Positions 52,043-61,450 of a stretch of 64,000 nucleotides of DNA are shown one piece after another (position 1 is the first letter of the stretch; every line of letters begins with the position of its first letter). Made by a program: the position numbers and the translations under genes. The notes beneath the pieces are model-generated. The model was given only the letters and a program-made list of their open reading frames with translations. It did no database searches and was not told the origin of the DNA. This DNA comes from Pseudoalteromonas sp. P1-9 (lineage in GTDB: Bacteria > Pseudomonadota > Gammaproteobacteria > Enterobacterales > Alteromonadaceae). The stretch covers positions 1 to 64,000 of the forward strand of contig NZ_LKBD01000013.1 in NCBI RefSeq assembly GCF_001399975.1, written 5' to 3'.

Positions 52043-52891
52043 ATGAAAGAGAGCAGCAATAAAGTAATTGTTGGCGCGTTGCTTGGCATTTCAGGTTTAT
52101 TAATGGCGATCAGTACCTTGCTGATTGGGCAAGATGTTAGTTTACAGCGCGTGCTAGATTTTTATTTACTTGATAGTGTGATGAGTTCGCAATATGCAAG
52201 TTTGCTAGCGGGTTTTACATTTTTGGGAATGGCTATTATTGCTATGTTGAGTATAAAAAAGCGTAAATACCAAGGTGTTTTATCTGCTTTTTTACTCGTT
52301 ATTAGCATAGTACCGTTACTCACGTTACTGGACAGTAGTCGTTGGATTGCCGATTTAGGTGGTTTTCCTGCTATTGGTTCTGGCCAGGGGATTATTAAAT
52401 ACTTCGCGTTACTGGCACTCGCCATTCACTTTCTTTACGCTGAGAAAATGACAATACGCCAACAACAATGGGTGCAACTATTCCCCGTTGTTTTAGTTTT
52501 GTTATGGATTGGAGGCATGAAGTTTACTGAGATAGAAGCACAAGGCATTGAAGATCTGGTTCGCTCGTCGCCATTAATGAGTTGGATGTATCATCTTTGG
52601 TCTGTGCAAACAGCGTCAAACCTGATTGGTATTTACGATTTGATTGCGCTCGGCTTGCTGGTTTTATCAGTATACTTCCAGCGCGTATTGTGGCTTGGTA
52701 TTTTAATGGCTGGGGCAGTCATGCTGACCACCCAAACATTCCTGTTTACATGGCCTCCAGCGCTATCAAGCGATACAGTACTTAGCTCAGGCGGGCAGTT
52801 TTTGATTAAAGATCTGTGGTTTGTTGCTAACTTGGTGCTGTTTACGTGTTTGGCAATTAAGCAATCAAAACAAGCACAATTGAGAGATTAA
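52043..52891 (+). CDS. DUF417 (YkgB/RclC-like) membrane protein with extra N-terminal helices
   Basis: 282 residues from the ATG at 52043. The C-terminal half (about 125-280) has DUF417 marks: MKFTEIEAQGIEDLVRSSPLMSW, LIGIYDLIALGLL and GGQFLIKDLWFVANLVLF. In E. coli, RclC of this family helps survive reactive chlorine. The N-terminal half adds about four helices (LLGISGLLMAISTLLIG to SAFLLVISIVPLLTLL), giving a protein longer than the usual 190-200. The substrate or role is unknown. It precedes the AcuR-type gene by about 180 bp but has no clear link to it. Confidence 0.75.
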   Translation: MKESSNKVIVGALLGISGLLMAISTLLIGQDVSLQRVLDFYLLDSVMSSQYASLLAGFTFLGMAIIAMLSIKKRKYQGVLSAFLLVISIVPLLTLLDSSRWIADLGGFPAIGSGQGIIKYFALLALAIHFLYAEKMTIRQQQWVQLFPVVLVLLWIGGMKFTEIEAQGIEDLVRSSPLMSWMYHLWSVQTASNLIGIYDLIALGLLVLSVYFQRVLWLGILMAGAVMLTTQTFLFTWPPALSSDTVLSSGGQFLIKDLWFVANLVLFTCLAIKQSKQAQLRD

Positions 52892-53048
52892 TTGTTCGCT
52901 AAATCCACTCATTTATTTGCGTGTTACTCGCATTACCTGTATCAATTTTGATTTAGGTAATGTGAGTTTACTTACCTTCATTTATACCTGTTAGTTACTT
53001 CCACATACGTTATTTTTGACGCGCAAAAAATAATTGCTTGTTATTTTT

Positions 53049-53063
53049 TAGACGATCGGTCTA
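53049..53063. promoter_or_regulatory. AcuR-type operator 1 (palindrome)
   Basis: TAGACGATCGGTCTA, arms TAGAC and GTCTA, 11 bp upstream of the TetR-family start codon. Same arms as operator 2 at 53724-53738, implying autoregulation. Confidence 0.75.
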
Positions 53064-53073
53064 TAATCGATTC

Positions 53074-53706
53074 ATGACAGATAAAACACCACAACCTCGC
53101 AAGCGAGGACGGCCGAAGAAAAGTGAGCGAGCTCACCTCGACACACGCGCTGAATTAATCCAAAGTGGTTTGGCGCACTTTACAGAGTTTGGCTTTGTGG
53201 CGTCAGGCATTGATATGATCCTGAAAAAAACAGGCACACCGAAAGGTTCTTTCTATTATTATTTTGACAGTAAAGAGGCGTTTGGTAAGGCAGTAATTGA
53301 CAATTACGCTAGGTTTTTTGCTAAGCGATTAGATGGTTGTTTGCTTGAACATTCGGTTGACCCAGTAACGCGAATTACTCAGTTTGTCGCGCTATCTAAA
53401 CAAGGGTTGGTTAAGCATCAATTTACGCGTGGTTGCCTCGTTGGTAACTTAGGCCAAGAAGTCGATCTGTTACCTGAAACGTTTCGTGCTTTACTGCTGG
53501 CTATTTTTACCGAATGGCAAGATAAGCTGGCGGTGTGTTTAAAAGAGGCGCAACAGCAAGGGCTTTGCGATAAAAGCAAAGATCCACATGCCTTAGCTGA
53601 ATTTTTCTGGGTTGGTTGGGAAGGCGCTGTGAGTCGAGCTAAATTAGCGCAGTCGACTAAACCACTCGATAGTTATTTAAATCACTTTTTAATGTTGCTG
53701 AAATAA
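53074..53706 (+). CDS. acuR: TetR-family repressor, AcuR type
   Basis: 210 residues from the ATG at 53074, chosen because the operator lies directly before it and the longer start (53038) would read through that operator. The N-terminus is basic (KRGRPKKSER), then a TetR helix-turn-helix (ELIQSGLAHFTEFGFVASGIDMILKKTGTPKGSFYYYFDSKEAF, about 22-65, only the ends being diagnostic). The C-terminal domain has GCLVGNLGQEVDLLP, which marks the AcuR group that represses acuI and senses acrylate. It adjoins acuI, and the same palindrome sits before both genes. The acrylate link is inference from the family. Confidence 0.8.
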   Translation: MTDKTPQPRKRGRPKKSERAHLDTRAELIQSGLAHFTEFGFVASGIDMILKKTGTPKGSFYYYFDSKEAFGKAVIDNYARFFAKRLDGCLLEHSVDPVTRITQFVALSKQGLVKHQFTRGCLVGNLGQEVDLLPETFRALLLAIFTEWQDKLAVCLKEAQQQGLCDKSKDPHALAEFFWVGWEGAVSRAKLAQSTKPLDSYLNHFLMLLK

Positions 53707-53723
53707 AATTTTTTATAATTTAA

Positions 53724-53738
53724 TAGACGACCAGTCTA
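53724..53738. promoter_or_regulatory. AcuR-type operator 2 (palindrome)
   Basis: TAGACGACCAGTCTA, 18 bp upstream of the acuI start, with the same TAGAC/GTCTA arms as operator 1. Confidence 0.75.
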
Positions 53739-53756
53739 TATTTGGAGGTAAGACCG

Positions 53757-54737
53757 ATGAAAGCAGTGCTAATTGAAAAAGATGAACAAGGTTATCGTGC
53801 AGCCTTACAAGAACTTGAACCGAACTTTTTACAAGGTGGAGACGTCGTCGTTGATGTTGCCTACAGCACGTTAAATTACAAAGATGCGCTTGCCATTACA
53901 GGTAAAGGCCCAGTTGTTAGGCAGTTTCCGTTGATCCCAGGCATTGATTTAGTGGGGACTGTGGTAGAAAGTGACAGCGAAAAGTTTAAAGCGGGCGATA
54001 AGGTATTGCTAAATGGCTTTGGTGTTGGCGAGCAATATCATGGTGGTCTTGCGCAAAGAGCCTGCGTTAAAAGTGATTGGTTAATTCACCTGCCGCCACA
54101 CATCACACCCTTTCAAGCGATGGCAATTGGCACAGCTGGTTATACGGCGATGTTATGTATTATTGCGCTTGAAAAACAAGGGATTACTCCAGGTTCTGGA
54201 AAAATCTTAGTAACAGGCGCAAATGGTGGGGTGGGCAGCTTTGCCATTTCATTGTTAGCAAAATTGGGCTATCACGTGGTTGCTTCAACAGGGCGCGTGT
54301 CAGAGGCTGAATACCTTATTAAGTTGGGCGCAAAAGATGTTATCGACCGCAATACCTTGTCTGAGCCAGGTCGACCATTAGGTAAATCGTTGTGGGCAGG
54401 TGCCATTGATTCGGTTGGTAGTCATACGTTAGCAAATGTATGTGCTCAAATGGAGTATGGTGGTTCAGTCGCGGCATGCGGACTGGCACAAGGGATGGAT
54501 TTTCCGGCAACCGTTGCGCCATTTATTTTACGTGGTGTGAACTTGCTTGGTATTGATAGTGTAATGAGGCCAATTCCAGATCGTGAAGCTGCTTGGCAAA
54601 AGTTGGCGCAGTTGATTGATGACACCATGTTAAATGATATCGCAACGACCATTTCACTGTCACAAGTAGTCGAAGTATCAAATGATTTATTGGCTGGTAA
54701 GGTGCAAGGTCGAGTCGTCGTTGACCTAGCGCTTTAA
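53757..54737 (+). CDS. acuI: Acryloyl-CoA reductase (NADPH), AcuI
   Basis: 326 residues from the ATG at 53757 with GGAGG 8 bases before it. It is a zinc-independent medium-chain reductase with the YhdH/AcuI signature: STLNYKDALAITGKGPVVR near 37-55, PLIPGIDLVGTV near 58-69, LLNGFGVGEQYHGGLAQ near 85-100, and the NADPH loop VTGANGGVGSFAISLL at 152-167. AcuI reduces toxic acryloyl-CoA to propionyl-CoA, detoxifying acrylate released from DMSP in marine bacteria. No DMSP lyase is in view. It is probably controlled by the adjacent AcuR-type repressor. Confidence 0.9.
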   Translation: MKAVLIEKDEQGYRAALQELEPNFLQGGDVVVDVAYSTLNYKDALAITGKGPVVRQFPLIPGIDLVGTVVESDSEKFKAGDKVLLNGFGVGEQYHGGLAQRACVKSDWLIHLPPHITPFQAMAIGTAGYTAMLCIIALEKQGITPGSGKILVTGANGGVGSFAISLLAKLGYHVVASTGRVSEAEYLIKLGAKDVIDRNTLSEPGRPLGKSLWAGAIDSVGSHTLANVCAQMEYGGSVAACGLAQGMDFPATVAPFILRGVNLLGIDSVMRPIPDREAAWQKLAQLIDDTMLNDIATTISLSQVVEVSNDLLAGKVQGRVVVDLAL

Positions 54738-54747
54738 AACTGATGGC

Positions 54748-54784
54748 AAAAACGGTCGCCTGAAAAGCATAGGTAACCGTTTTT
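54748..54784. terminator. Terminator after acuI
   Basis: Arms AAAAACGGT and ACCGTTTTT (plus inner GCCT/AGG pairing), between the converging acuI and HxlR genes. Confidence 0.7.
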
Positions 54785-54817
54785 TATTTATTCTTTTTAA
54801 GAAAGCAGCTTTATCGA

Positions 54818-55174
54818 CTAGTTATGGTTTTGATTCTGCTGTGCGTCAATGTCTTCTTGAAGCGCGGAAATTTGTGCTAATACCCCAACAAATTTTTCGC
54901 CAAACTCAGTAATTGTGTATTCCACGCGAGGAGGAATTTCGTTGTATTCAACTTTATCTAAAATGCCAAAATCAACATTACGCTTTAGGCATTGATTTAG
55001 CACTTTGGTCGACAGTCCATCCACACTGCGAACCATTTCACCGGGTCGATTAATGCCATTTTCGAGTAAGTGGTAAACGGTTAGCGACCATTTACAGCCA
55101 AATATTGTTTCAACCATGCGTGCACTTGTTTGCGGTGCCATTTTTCGTGTAAAAAACTTTTCTTGTGATTTCAT
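54818..55174 (-). CDS. HxlR-family regulator
   Basis: 118 residues. HxlR winged helix: IFGCKWSLTVYHLLENGINRPGEM near 23-46, LSTKVLNQCLKRNVDFGILDK near 54-74, and a wing YNEIPPRVEYTITEFG. It usually represses a divergent oxidoreductase gene and responds to reactive electrophiles or oxidants. Here it diverges from the SDR-cupin operon at 55278, and three GTAC half-sites in the 100 bp between them (55181-55213) are candidate binding sites. Confidence 0.88.
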   Translation of the reverse strand: MKSQEKFFTRKMAPQTSARMVETIFGCKWSLTVYHLLENGINRPGEMVRSVDGLSTKVLNQCLKRNVDFGILDKVEYNEIPPRVEYTITEFGEKFVGVLAQISALQEDIDAQQNQNHN

Positions 55175-55180
55175 AAAGAT

Positions 55181-55213
55181 GTACCAAAAAGTACCTACCT
55201 AACCAAATTGTAC
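55181..55213. promoter_or_regulatory. GTAC half-sites, candidate HxlR operator
   Basis: GTACCAAAAAGTAC (55181-55194) forms one inverted repeat with a 6-base spacer, and another GTAC stands at 55210-55213. These lie 7-39 bp upstream of the HxlR start and 65-97 bp before the SDR start. Confidence 0.5.
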
Positions 55214-55277
55214 TTACTATTCAGCTACCTACAGATGCTTTTAATATTACCACGAGTTTAATTATAGGAAGAAGAAT

Positions 55278-56036
55278 ATGACAAATTTTAATTATCAGCG
55301 TGCTTTGGTTATTGGTGGTTCGAGTGGCATTGGTTTTGAAGCGGCAAAGCAGCTGCTTAAAGCGGGCGTATCGGTTTCGATTATTGGTAATAATGGGAAA
55401 AAGCTAGATGACGCGGTAAATGTACTTTCTAACTATGGTGAAGTAAATGGTATTCAATTGAACCTTTATGATGAAGCAGCCGTAACACAATTTATTGAGC
55501 GCCTTGAGGGTAATTATGGTTATTTAGTGAATGCCGCTGGGTATTTTAGCCCTAAACCTTTTTTAGCGCACTCAATTGCGGATTATGAAAAGTATCACGC
55601 CCTGAATAAAGCAACATTTATGCTGACACAAGCTGTGGCAAAGGGCATGATTTCATTAGGTGGAGGTAGCATTGTTAACATTGGTTCGATGTGGGCAAAA
55701 CAGGCAATTGCCGCAACGCCTTCATCAGCGTATTCAATGGCGAAAGCTGGGCTGCATGCATTAACGCAACACCTTGCAATGGAATTAGCAGCGCATAATA
55801 TTCGAGTCAATGCAGTTTCACCAGCCGTTGTGAACACACCCATTTATCAGCATTTCATTGAAAAGGATGAGGTTGATACTGTACTTAAAAGCTTTGATGA
55901 TTTTCACCCGATTGGTCGAGTAGGGTCGCCAAAGGATGTTGCTAATAGCATCACCTTTTTATTGTCAGAACAAGCAAGCTGGGTAACGGGTGCAATTTGG
56001 GATGTTGATGGCGGCGTGATAGCAGGTCGAAATTAA
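55278..56036 (+). CDS. Short-chain dehydrogenase/reductase
   Basis: 252 residues, classical SDR. Cofactor loop GGSSGIG at 13-19, NAAG near 85-88, the catalytic tetrad with S137 in NIGSMW and Y152-x3-K156 (AYSMAKAG), and [12 protein letters not shown] near 186-197. The C-terminal [11 protein letters not shown] ends as in most members. It reduces or oxidises a small alcohol or carbonyl with NAD(P)H; the substrate is unknown. First gene of an operon with a double-cupin protein 41 bp downstream; probably under the HxlR regulator. Confidence 0.9.
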   Translation: MTNFNYQRALVIGGSSGIGFEAAKQLLKAGVSVSIIGNNGKKLDDAVNVLSNYGEVNGIQLNLYDEAAVTQFIERLEGNYGYLVNAAGYFSPKPFLAHSIADYEKYHALNKATFMLTQAVAKGMISLGGGSIVNIGSMWAKQAIAATPSSAYSMAKAGLHALTQHLAMELAAHNIRVNAVSPAVVNTPIYQHFIEKDEVDTVLKSFDDFHPIGRVGSPKDVANSITFLLSEQASWVTGAIWDVDGGVIAGRN

Positions 56037-56077
56037 GGTATACACGCGCCTAGTGTGAGGCGCTTTGGGGTAATTTA

Positions 56078-56731
56078 ATGATTAATATGAATTTTGCACA
56101 AAGGGTTGTGATAAATACATCCGAGCTTGACTGGGTTTCGAGCCCTGCTAATGGCGTATTAAGAAAACCATTAGAACGCGAAGCGAAAGAGTCAGGTCAT
56201 ACGACAAGTGTTGTTCAGTACGGCCCAAATACGGCGTTTGCAACACACCCACACCCCAAAGGCGAAGAGATTTTTGTGTTAGAAGGTGTTTTTTCGGATG
56301 AGCATGGTGATTACCCTGCGGGCACTTATTTACGCAACCCACCAGGTAGTTCTCACGCGCCCTTTAGCAAAGATGGTTGTATTATTTTGGTAAAACTCAA
56401 TCAATTCTCTTCAGGGGATACTGAGTTGGTCAGAATAAATACATGTGAGGCCAATTGGCTTGCGGGACATGGTGGATTAGAAGTGATGCCGCTTCATGAT
56501 TTTGAGCATGAACATGTGGCGCTGGTGAAATGGCCTAAAGGTGAGGTTTTCCAACCGCATACTCATTTCGGTGGGGAGGAAATTTTTGTGTTATCGGGAG
56601 AATTTATTGATGAACTTGGCAGGTATCCGAAAGGAACCTGGCTAAGAAATCCACATATGAGTATACATCATCCTTACGTTGAACAGGAAACCGTAATCCT
56701 TGTAAAAACGGGACACCTACCGATTGCCTAA
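56078..56731 (+). CDS. Double-cupin protein, ChrR-like
   Basis: 217 residues made of two homologous cupin units. Unit 1 has HPHPKGEEIFVLEG near 46-59 and YPAGTYLRNPPGSSH near 66-80; unit 2 has HTHFGGEEIFVLSG near 159-172 and YPKGTWLRNPHMSIHHP. The H-x-H-x4-E metal triads are both intact. The ChrR-type cupin family includes the metal-binding part of anti-sigma factors, but here there is no zinc anti-sigma head, so a stand-alone metalloprotein (oxygenase or isomerase) is more likely. A small stem (GCGCC/GGCGC) lies between it and the SDR gene. Terminator follows at 56749-56784. Confidence 0.8.
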   Translation: MINMNFAQRVVINTSELDWVSSPANGVLRKPLEREAKESGHTTSVVQYGPNTAFATHPHPKGEEIFVLEGVFSDEHGDYPAGTYLRNPPGSSHAPFSKDGCIILVKLNQFSSGDTELVRINTCEANWLAGHGGLEVMPLHDFEHEHVALVKWPKGEVFQPHTHFGGEEIFVLSGEFIDELGRYPKGTWLRNPHMSIHHPYVEQETVILVKTGHLPIA

Positions 56732-56748
56732 AGTTTTATATTGAAAAC

Positions 56749-56784
56749 AAAACGGTTACCTTTAAATACAAAGGTAACCGTTTT
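56749..56784. terminator. Strong bidirectional terminator
   Basis: Perfect 15-base arms AAAACGGTTACCTTT and AAAGGTAACCGTTTT between the converging cupin and metalloprotease genes. Confidence 0.9.
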
Positions 56785-56852
56785 TAGTTATGATTTATAA
56801 AAGCTATTTACAGCTCACTTGGCCTTTTTATGCGTAAAGTGAGCGCAAATCA

Positions 56853-59800
56853 TTACTGACAGCTTGGCGCATCGTATTCTACTTTTATGGTTGCACCTTC
56901 TGCGCCGCCTGTGACTTTCATATATGACCAGTATTCACTCCCCGCAGCGGTACTAAAACATAACGATGTTTCACCACTTGCAGCTCCTTGGTTATCACTT
57001 TCGCTTGGCCAGCCACCATTTTTGTAGAACACATTGAGCATGCCGGTACCGTGGCCTGCTGTAATGGTTAGTGTATCGTGGTTACTGGCATCTGCGAGAC
57101 TAAACCACATGGTGCTATTGGCACCTAAACAAGTTGCCTTACCATTTTCTAAGCGACCAGATGTTACAGGTGACTGTACTGCACATGCGTTGTCTAAAAT
57201 TGGCGTAATCGGTTCTGAAATTGATACTGTGTAGTCTTCCACTTCACCATCACCAATAGCGCCGCAGGCAGATGTCGCTGCACCATTATATTTCATAATG
57301 ACACGCATGCGCGTGGTGATGCCACTTGCACTAGCTGGGATTGCCAGATCAGTGGTCACTGTGTTTTTGCCCGACAGATTGGCGATGACTTGTTCGGATT
57401 GTTCAAACGTACCATTTTGGTTGAAATCAATATAGGCAGTCCAATGCTCGGTGTAATTGCCCCCAGCTGTTAGCGCAACCGAGTTATTACCGACAATTAG
57501 TGGCATGGAAATGCCTGTGAAATCGCCATATCCCTCTTTTGCACTACTGTGGGTTGTGCCTGCTAAGGTGATTGATTCAATCCATTCATAATTGGTATTA
57601 CCCGATGCATCGCAATAGCCTATATCAGTGATAATTGCCGACGTAGTTGCGCTGGTGGATTCACCTAAATTATCTGTTGCGGTTAGAGTAACTGTGTAGT
57701 TGCCAATCTGCGAATAGGTATGGGTAATAGTTTCACCTGTTTTGGTGGTGCCATCACCTAATTGCCATTCAAAGCGCGTAATTTCACCATCATCTGAAGA
57801 GCCAGCAGCAGAGAAAGTGACAGATTCACCAAGCTGTGCGGTGACTGAATCAGAAATCACTACGATAGGTGCTTTGTTGGTGTCGTTAATTGTTACCCTA
57901 GTAGTATCGCTTGCAGTATTGCCGTCGTTATCTGTTACGGTCAGAGTCACGGTGTATTCACCGACTTGCGCATAAGTATGATTTACTGTCTCACCAGTTG
58001 CTTGGTTACCGTCTCCTAAATCCCATTGATAGCTGACAATGGTGCCGTCACTGTCACTGGAACCATTACTAATTAGGGTTACACTTTCACCAATTTGCGC
58101 GCTGTAGTCACCGTTCGCTTCAGCGATAGGTAAAGTTGCGTTGGCAGCGCGTTCATAATACGCTCGTAAAGTTACGCCGCTATAATCCAAGAAGGGATCT
58201 ATCATCACATTAAGTGTGCCACCGCCAGCTGGCAGCTCGCAATATTCACTGTGTCTGGGTGCACTAAAAGGACCGCAGTCAAAGGTACTGGTTGTTGGTA
58301 TTGCATCAACACTTACGTACATATCAGGATCGCCCTGATAGCCGCCAGGTAATACTACAACGGTACGAATTGCATCGTCTGGAATGGTAAACTGATATCC
58401 CTTAACCGCATCCCCTTTATTCGCTGAGAGGTTGGTTTCTTCTGTTAAAAATATACGTTCGCAATTATTGCAAAGGGTTGCGTCATCGACAGCAATAACT
58501 TGTAAACGTGCATTAGTGTATGCAGTAAAGGCATCAACCGTGCTGTGGTAAGTCGCATTAACTGATGGCGCTGACACAGTGACTAACTCGGGTACACCTG
58601 CTGATTTAAATGAAATAAAATCGGCATTCCACTTATCACCATTTTTTGTTGGTGCACTTCCACGAGATACATATAAATCAGGGTCTTCAGTGTACCCGTC
58701 TAAGTAAAAAGCAACGGCTTCAGTGCCTTGGGGAATGGTCACTTCAAAATTATCTGACTCACCTTTGTTGGCTGACAAGTTGTCAAACGACTCTAGAGTG
58801 TTACCTTCAGGGGCAATATCTAAACCACTGCCATCCCAATAATGTTCATCGCTAGAAGTGTATTCTTCAAGGCCTGTTGCGATAAGGTTTTCGTTACTCC
58901 ATAGGCTTTTTCGTGCCGGACCATGAAGTGCGGCTGTCATGCGCTGAACCTGCCCTTTAGTAAACATGGCGTAGTTGTCAGAATAGTGCATGAAGTTTTC
59001 GGTATTTGTCTTTTGACCTAAACAGTTAAGTGCATTGTTTTGTAAGATGCTGCTACTCATTTGTGGTGTATCACAGTTGTTGTCGCCGGTGGCGGCACAA
59101 AATGCTTCTTGATGCACAGAACACACATCACCATCAAAAGTGTGTGGCAAATTGAGCCAGTGGCCAAATTCGTGGGTTAATACTGAGCGAAAGTTTTCAC
59201 CTGTGTTGCTGCCAAGGTAATTACCATTATAAACAACACGTGCAAGTCCATTTTCAGACATCGACAAGCTTGGGTACCAGGCGACACCGGAACTTGTTGT
59301 GCCGCCGTCTGCATAGAGATCTTGCTGGACATAAATGTTCATGTATTTAAAATTATCCCACGCATCGGCCGCAATTTGGTCGTCAACACCTGAGCCATTA
59401 CCATACCCTGATTTATTTGCGTAGCGAACAATGCCGTTTGTTGCATTACCATTTGGATCTTTTTTGGCAAGTACAAACTCAATGTTCAGATTTTCTCTAA
59501 TTGCTTGGAAAAGCGGGTCGATAGGACCATCTTGTGTGTTTGTGCCTAAAAAATCTTCATTACTTTTATTGAGCGCATCAATGATTTTTTCTTCGGTTAA
59601 ACAATTGCTAGTTTCATCGGTACAGTTATAGGTATCGCCATAAACATGAACCACTACAGGAATATAATAGCGGCCTGGTACGCCATTTCCTGCAGCCACA
59701 ACCGAAGCGAGGTTTTGATTAACAGCACTTGGGTGTAATTGTTTTAGCTGCGCGAAAGTCGCATATTGCGCTTTGTTTAGTTTTTGCAGTGCACGCCAGT

Positions 59801-59969
59801 CTTGGTGGTTATCGTCGGTGCCACATATATGGGCAGCTGTTTTTTTATTATCAAATAAAAGTTGTTGTGTTTGTGTTGAAGGTAGTTGAATTGAGCCAGC
59901 AAAAGCGGCACTTGTGGGTAAAGTGAGCGCTAACGACAATAACGCCATACATTTATTTTTATTAAACAT
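56853..59969 (-). CDS. Secreted M43-type metalloprotease with PPC, PKD and GEVED domains
   Basis: 1038 residues. Signal peptide at 1-24, a propeptide to about 100, then an M43 (pappalysin-like) catalytic domain with the metzincin motif HEFGHWLNLPH (H266, E267, H270, H276) and a Met-turn region near NFMHYSDNYAMF. Then two bacterial pre-peptidase C-terminal (PPC) domains at about 395-500 and 510-610, two PKD domains at about 625-705 and 710-795, a GEVED domain ending in GDGEVEDYTVS near 930, and a short C-terminal domain. Such enzymes are extracellular proteases of marine bacteria that degrade proteins such as gelatin and collagen-like material. Single gene with a long upstream region. Confidence 0.92.
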   Translation of the reverse strand: MFNKNKCMALLSLALTLPTSAAFAGSIQLPSTQTQQLLFDNKKTAAHICGTDDNHQDWRALQKLNKAQYATFAQLKQLHPSAVNQNLASVVAAGNGVPGRYYIPVVVHVYGDTYNCTDETSNCLTEEKIIDALNKSNEDFLGTNTQDGPIDPLFQAIRENLNIEFVLAKKDPNGNATNGIVRYANKSGYGNGSGVDDQIAADAWDNFKYMNIYVQQDLYADGGTTSSGVAWYPSLSMSENGLARVVYNGNYLGSNTGENFRSVLTHEFGHWLNLPHTFDGDVCSVHQEAFCAATGDNNCDTPQMSSSILQNNALNCLGQKTNTENFMHYSDNYAMFTKGQVQRMTAALHGPARKSLWSNENLIATGLEEYTSSDEHYWDGSGLDIAPEGNTLESFDNLSANKGESDNFEVTIPQGTEAVAFYLDGYTEDPDLYVSRGSAPTKNGDKWNADFISFKSAGVPELVTVSAPSVNATYHSTVDAFTAYTNARLQVIAVDDATLCNNCERIFLTEETNLSANKGDAVKGYQFTIPDDAIRTVVVLPGGYQGDPDMYVSVDAIPTTSTFDCGPFSAPRHSEYCELPAGGGTLNVMIDPFLDYSGVTLRAYYERAANATLPIAEANGDYSAQIGESVTLISNGSSDSDGTIVSYQWDLGDGNQATGETVNHTYAQVGEYTVTLTVTDNDGNTASDTTRVTINDTNKAPIVVISDSVTAQLGESVTFSAAGSSDDGEITRFEWQLGDGTTKTGETITHTYSQIGNYTVTLTATDNLGESTSATTSAIITDIGYCDASGNTNYEWIESITLAGTTHSSAKEGYGDFTGISMPLIVGNNSVALTAGGNYTEHWTAYIDFNQNGTFEQSEQVIANLSGKNTVTTDLAIPASASGITTRMRVIMKYNGAATSACGAIGDGEVEDYTVSISEPITPILDNACAVQSPVTSGRLENGKATCLGANSTMWFSLADASNHDTLTITAGHGTGMLNVFYKNGGWPSESDNQGAASGETSLCFSTAAGSEYWSYMKVTGGAEGATIKVEYDAPSCQ

Positions 59970-60542
59970 TTGATTTCCCTTGCACTCTATCTTGAGTACT
60001 TATTCGTTGCTTTTAAAGAATGTATTAACCTGAATTCATAAAATCCCTACTGCATTGATTAATCATTATCCAATTGATTTGCGTGTATACAATATACACA
60101 AAACGCATTAATTAAAAGGTTGTTTTCAAAATTTTTACATAAAATATACAAAATGATGGGTTTTTACCGTATTAATTTAAGCTGGCCTTAGCGCATATTT
60201 TGATGCTATCTGCTCGTAAAACTTGAGAGCATAACCTTTAGTAGGTCAATTTAATTAAGTTAGGTTATGCGAAAGGCTGAGATAAACCAAAGGTATAAGC
60301 ACTCGTGCGGCATCTGTTAGCTGGGCAAAATGAGAGTCTGTTTACATGCTCAACAGTGTTATTTGGTTATAGATAATTGCTCTCGGGTTGGCAGTTCTTA
60401 ATAAAAGGCGGCTGGCCTATCACACATCAATAGTCTGTTGTTACCTTAAAATCATAGTGAGAATACGCATTAGCGATAAAGCGAATCAAACTGGCATTAA
60501 GATATTTTAATGCCAGTTTATCCTTGTTTCTTGCTGCTTTTA
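59970..60542. other. Gene-free stretch, 59.97-60.54 kb
   Basis: About 570 bp between the metalloprotease start and the LysR gene end, very AT-rich. It holds the protease promoter side and, at its far end, the hairpin 60489-60518. No gene was seen. Confidence 0.45.
60489..60518 (-). terminator. Hairpin after the LysR gene
   Basis: Perfect 12-base arms AACTGGCATTAA and TTAATGCCAGTT, 25 bp after the LysR stop. Confidence 0.65.
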
Positions 60543-61424
60543 CTAATTTGGCCATTTAGCGAAGTATTCTAATAAATAATCGATTGCAAGGCGTGCACGC
60601 AGTGGCATAAATTGCTTGTTTTGATACACAATCCAACTTGTTGCGCCAGAAATGCAATAGGGCACTAATATTGGCACTAACTTGTTTTGTTTGATTGATT
60701 TAGTGAAGGTGCTGTCTGGCATGTAGGCTATGCCTAAACCTTGTTCACATGCATCAAGCACCACATTTGAGTTGTTACTTTGCCAGTTGCCACTTACTTT
60801 GATGCTTTGCTTAATCCCATCAATATTAAAGGTCCAGTGGTCACTGTTTGCCAAAATGCAGCGATGACTTTTTAGTTGGTTAGGGTGGTTTGGTGTACCG
60901 TACTTGGCCAAATACTCGGGACTTGCAACAAGCATCATAGAGCGACTAATGAGTTTTCGTGCGATAAGGTTTGAATCATGTAACTCGCCATAGCGAATCG
61001 CAAAGTCTATGCCGTCTTCTATAAAATTAACCATGCGACTATTAAAGTCAATATCAATGGACAGCTCAGGGTGATTTTTAGCAAATGTCATCAGTGCGGG
61101 AGCGACAAAGTTCTCAGCGAAACCACCTGCAGCACTGACTCTCAGTGTTCCATTAAGTTGATACTGCTGCTGAGTAACTTGTTCATTCGCCTGTTGTAAG
61201 CCATGTACTAGATATTTGCATTGCTGGTAATAAAACTCGCCATTTTCGGTCAAGCTGATTTGCCGCGTGGTGCGTGCAAGCAAACGCGAGCCCAAACGCT
61301 CTTCCAAGCGCGATACTTGTCGGCTAATGTGACTGGTGGAGCAACCTAACTTTTTAGCCGCGGCTGAAAAACCACCGCTTTCGGCAACGGCAACAAATTC
61401 AAATATACCTTCAAAACTATCCAT
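60543..61424 (-). CDS. LysR-family transcriptional regulator
   Basis: 293 residues. Winged helix-turn-helix at 1-60 (FEFVAVAESGGFSAAAKKLGCSTSHISRQVSRLEERLGSRLLARTTR, whose ends mark the domain) and a LysR effector-binding domain (about 88-290, GTLRVSAAGGFAENFVAPAL). It diverges from the DJ-1/curA/GST operon at 61600, the standard LysR arrangement, and most likely activates it in response to an electrophile. Confidence 0.92.
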   Translation of the reverse strand: MDSFEGIFEFVAVAESGGFSAAAKKLGCSTSHISRQVSRLEERLGSRLLARTTRQISLTENGEFYYQQCKYLVHGLQQANEQVTQQQYQLNGTLRVSAAGGFAENFVAPALMTFAKNHPELSIDIDFNSRMVNFIEDGIDFAIRYGELHDSNLIARKLISRSMMLVASPEYLAKYGTPNHPNQLKSHRCILANSDHWTFNIDGIKQSIKVSGNWQSNNSNVVLDACEQGLGIAYMPDSTFTKSIKQNKLVPILVPYCISGATSWIVYQNKQFMPLRARLAIDYLLEYFAKWPN

Positions 61425-61450
61425 ATAACGACTCCATTATAACAACCCGC

